A DNA stretch of 64,000 nt from Lachnoclostridium sp. UBA5725 (GTDB lineage Bacteria > Bacillota > Clostridia > Lachnospirales > Lachnospiraceae). Below the pieces are notes generated by a model. That model was given only the letters and a program-made list of their open reading frames with translations, was not told where the DNA came from and did not search any database. Both the position numbers and the translations under genes were made by a program. Below, piece by piece: positions 61,889-64,000 of the stretch. The stretch is from contig DIGJ01000018.1 of NCBI GenBank assembly GCA_002419585.1, forward strand, positions 1-64,000, read 5' to 3'. Numbering within the stretch: the stretch's first letter is position 1; the number at the start of each line of letters is the position of its first letter.

Positions 61889-63658
61889 ATGTATTATAGT
61901 AATGGTAATTATGAAGCGTTTGCTCGTCCAGAAAAGCCAGCAAACGTTGATAGAAAATCCGCTTATTTAGTTGGTTCTGGTCTTGCATCTTTAGCTGCTG
62001 CATGTTTCCTCGTTCGTGATGGACAAATGAAAGGTGAGCACATTCATATTTTAGAAGAATTAAAACTTCCAGGTGGTGCCTGCGACGGTATCAATGATCC
62101 ACAAAAAGGGTTCGTCATTCGTGGTGGCCGTGAAATGGAAAATCACTTTGAATGCTTATGGGATTTGTTCCGTTCCATTCCATCGATCGAAACAGATGGC
62201 GCTTCCGTTCTTGACGAATACTATTGGCTCAATAAGCACGATCCGAACTATTCCTTGATGAGAGCCACTGAAAAACGCGGAAAAGATGCTCATACGGATG
62301 GCAAATTTGGACTTTCCAATAAAGCCTCAATGGAACTCATGAAATTATTCTTTATGAAGGATGAAGATCTTTATGACAAGAGAATCGATGAAATTTTCAC
62401 CGACGAAGTATTCTCTTCCAACTTCTGGCTCTACTGGCGTACCATGTTCGCATTTGAAAACTGGCACAGTGCATTGGAAATGAAATTGTACATCCAACGT
62501 TTTATTCATCATATTGGAGGACTGCCTGATTTTAAAGCATTAAAATTCACAAAATACAATCAATATGATTCTCTTATCCTTCCAATGGTAAAATATTTAG
62601 AGGACCATGGCGTTCACTTCCAATACGATACCATGGTAACCAATGTTATCTTCGATATTAAAAAAGACAAAAAAGTAGCAAAACAAATTATTTGCCTACA
62701 TAATGGAAAAGAAGAAAAAATTGATTTAATCGAAGATGACTTAGTATTTGTAACCAACGGAAGCTGTACCGAAAATGCAACCCTTGGTGATCAAGATCAT
62801 GCACCAGAATTCAAAATAGAACATGGCGGTTGCTGGGATCTTTGGAGAAATATTGCAGCACAGGATCCATCCTTTGGACATCCTGACAAATTCTGTACCG
62901 ATACCAAGGCTACCAACTGGGAATCTGCTACTGTTACAACGCTTGATGACCGAATTCCAAAATACATTGAAAAGATCTGTAAACGTGATCCATTCAGCGG
63001 TAAAGTCGTTACTGGTGGTATCATTACTGCAAAAGACTCTAGCTGGTTATTAAGCTATACCTTAAATCGTCAACCACACTTTAAAGATCAGCCAAAAGAT
63101 CAGCTTGTTGTCTGGGTATATGGACTCTTCACAGACGTACCTGGCGATTATATTAAAAAACCAATGAAAGAATGTACCGGAGTCGAGATTACCGAAGAAT
63201 GGCTCTATCATATGGGCGTTCCTGAATCTGAAATTCACGATATGGCAACAAAATCTGCACGTGCTATCCCTTGTATGATGCCTTATATTACCGCATTTTT
63301 CATGCCAAGAACAAAAGGTGACCGTCCTGACGTTGTACCAAAAGGCTGTGTAAACTTCGCATTCCTTGGTCAGTTCGCAGAAACGGTACGTGATACCGTA
63401 TTTACAACAGAATACTCCGTTCGTACTGCTATGGAAGCGGTATATACACTTCTTGATGTAGACCGTGGTGTTCCAGAAGTATTTGGTTCCTGCTATGATG
63501 TTCGTGTCTTATTGGATTCTACCGTAAAGATGATGGATGGAAAAAAACCAATTGATATGAAGCTTCCATTCTTAGCTGGACTTGCGAGTAAAAAGGCTTT
63601 GAAGAAAATTAAAGGTACTGTGATCGAGGAAGTTTTAGAACGGTATCATGTAATTTAA
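61889..63658 (+). CDS. ohyA: Oleate hydratase (fatty-acid 10-hydratase, MCRA family)
   Basis: A 589-residue FAD protein from ATG 61889 after TTGGAGGTG; 42 upstream codons run through the TetR terminator and can be dropped. The FAD motif is YLVGSGLASLAAACFLVRDG. GGREMENHFECLWDLF and NGSCTENATLGDQ are typical of the family, as are FHxxGG-like segments (FIHHIGGLPDFKAL) and ITAFFMPRTKGDRPDVVP. It adds water to the cis-9 double bond of unsaturated fatty acids, giving 10-hydroxy acids. In gut bacteria this is linked to detoxification of host fatty acids. Confidence 0.96.
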   Translation: MYYSNGNYEAFARPEKPANVDRKSAYLVGSGLASLAAACFLVRDGQMKGEHIHILEELKLPGGACDGINDPQKGFVIRGGREMENHFECLWDLFRSIPSIETDGASVLDEYYWLNKHDPNYSLMRATEKRGKDAHTDGKFGLSNKASMELMKLFFMKDEDLYDKRIDEIFTDEVFSSNFWLYWRTMFAFENWHSALEMKLYIQRFIHHIGGLPDFKALKFTKYNQYDSLILPMVKYLEDHGVHFQYDTMVTNVIFDIKKDKKVAKQIICLHNGKEEKIDLIEDDLVFVTNGSCTENATLGDQDHAPEFKIEHGGCWDLWRNIAAQDPSFGHPDKFCTDTKATNWESATVTTLDDRIPKYIEKICKRDPFSGKVVTGGIITAKDSSWLLSYTLNRQPHFKDQPKDQLVVWVYGLFTDVPGDYIKKPMKECTGVEITEEWLYHMGVPESEIHDMATKSARAIPCMMPYITAFFMPRTKGDRPDVVPKGCVNFAFLGQFAETVRDTVFTTEYSVRTAMEAVYTLLDVDRGVPEVFGSCYDVRVLLDSTVKMMDGKKPIDMKLPFLAGLASKKALKKIKGTVIEEVLERYHVI

Positions 63659-63663
63659 ATATG

Positions 63664-63776
63664 GGTTAATGAAGGACGGACGCGAGTCTTTTTTGAGGAG
63701 TGACGCTATAAAAGGCTGAGCATTTTAGACTTACTACAATTTACACGGCTCCCCTGCTGGGATTTTATATCAATCG
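63664..63776. repeat. Second copy of the palindromic repeat, left half only
   Basis: GGACGGACGCGAGTC and the following AAAGGCTGAGCA, CAATTTACACGGCTCCC and GATTTTATA segments align in order with 41-155. The right arm that folds back in the first copy is lost after about 63776. It lies directly after ohyA. Confidence 0.75.
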
Positions 63777-63803
63777 TATAAGCATTCCACGTAACCTCTG
63801 AAC

Positions 63804-63839
63804 ATCGAAAATCGACTCTTAAGGGAGTCGATTTTCGAT
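63804..63839. terminator. Hairpin at the 3' end of the GNAT gene
   Basis: ATCGAAAATCGACTC (63804-63818) pairs perfectly with GAGTCGATTTTCGAT (63825-63839) around a 6-nt loop. The GNAT stop codon is in the loop. No T run follows, so termination strength is uncertain. Confidence 0.5.
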
Positions 63840-64000
63840 AGAGTTTACGTTTAATAAATATTTCATTTCTATTGCAGATATGCGGTTTTCTTTTTGTAAT
63901 CTTTTTATATCTATAAAACCAATCTTATGGTAACACTCTATTGCTCTGGTATTGTTTTCTCTTACACGCAACTGTATTTCTTTTATATTAAGCTGTTCGG
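63819..64000 (-). CDS. GNAT N-acetyltransferase, 3' fragment cut by window edge
   Basis: The last 59 codons of a gene that enters from the right edge. The translation has EIQLRVRENNTRAIECYHKI followed by GF, the acetyl-CoA-binding and C-terminal motif of GNAT acetyltransferases (L-x-V-x-x-x-N-x-x-A-I-x-x-Y-x-K-x-G-F). It then ends MKYLLNVNSIENRLP. The stop TAA is at 63819-63821. The substrate is unknown, and the start lies outside the window. Confidence 0.75.
   Translation of the reverse strand, partial: EQLNIKEIQLRVRENNTRAIECYHKIGFIDIKRLQKENRISAIEMKYLLNVNSIENRLP

Noticed and set aside
63664..63776. Reading the right-edge repeat as an attachment site paired with 41-155
   Set aside because: The 63 kb between the copies is mostly conserved core genes with no integrase, so a mobile island bounded by these copies is not supported.
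1..64000. CRISPR array, prophage or complete insertion sequence
   Set aside because: No regularly spaced direct repeats, cas genes, integrase, transposase or phage structural genes were found. The only repeats are the palindromic elements and the arg leader duplication.

Overview
This is about 64 kb of low-GC chromosomal DNA from a spore-forming Firmicute. The gene content (spoIIP, gpr, the hrcA-grpE-dnaK-dnaJ order with CIRCE, the comEA/comEC pair split by a two-component system, a glmS ribozyme, larB/larC) and the codon style fit Lachnospiraceae, close to Lachnoclostridium or Clostridium phytofermentans. This placement is inferred from gene families and order; no database search was run.

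Layout. (1) 1-2050 is a small accessory stretch. It holds a long imperfect palindromic repeat, a truncated MazG-like gene, a DUF1540 miniprotein, a 21-residue Cys-rich mini-gene, a ParB-like-fold protein and an 80-bp near-perfect palindrome. (2) 2051-17280 is mostly core genes on the minus strand: a secreted 5'-nucleotidase, the CIRCE-controlled heat-shock operon, a HAD phosphatase, hemW-lepA, spoIIP-gpr, rpsT, tRNA-Ser(CGA) and holA. (3) 17507-24112 encodes a giant secreted modular GH2 beta-galactosidase with dockerin-like, cohesin-like and NPCBM-like modules. (4) 24461-30444 is a competence/signalling cluster, comEA-RR-HK-GerMN lipoprotein-comEC. (5) 30549-32519 carries a DMT transporter, a helix-turn-helix regulator and a diguanylate cyclase. 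(6) 32642-38625 is the arginine locus: argCJBD faces argG across a shared control region with candidate ArgR boxes. (7) 38626-41694 has glmS behind its ribozyme, then metF. (8) 41695-48814 contains a GH-like lipoprotein, a REC-HD-GYP protein with a PAS histidine kinase, an XRE regulator and small housekeeping genes. (9) 48837-60343 is one long, tightly packed minus-strand gene run: MFS-glgB-ABC ATPase-ABC permease-larB-larC-aldo/keto reductase-D-lactate dehydrogenase-two CobW/G3E GTPases. It has a candidate cre box at its head. (10) 60546-64000 holds a RibD-like reductase, a TetR regulator, oleate hydratase, a second, half-length copy of the repeat seen at the left edge, and the 3' end of a GNAT acetyltransferase.

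Functional themes. The last large operon links sugar uptake and glycogen branching with lactate stereochemistry and nickel handling. LarB and LarC make and metallate the nickel-pincer cofactor of lactate racemase, and the neighbouring His/Cys-rich G3E GTPase is a plausible metal chaperone. LarA and LarE are not in the window. No CRISPR array, complete insertion sequence, prophage or obvious defence system was found. The most unexplained material is the set of palindromic repeats with a shared GGGACGGACGCG head and the two miniproteins near the left edge.
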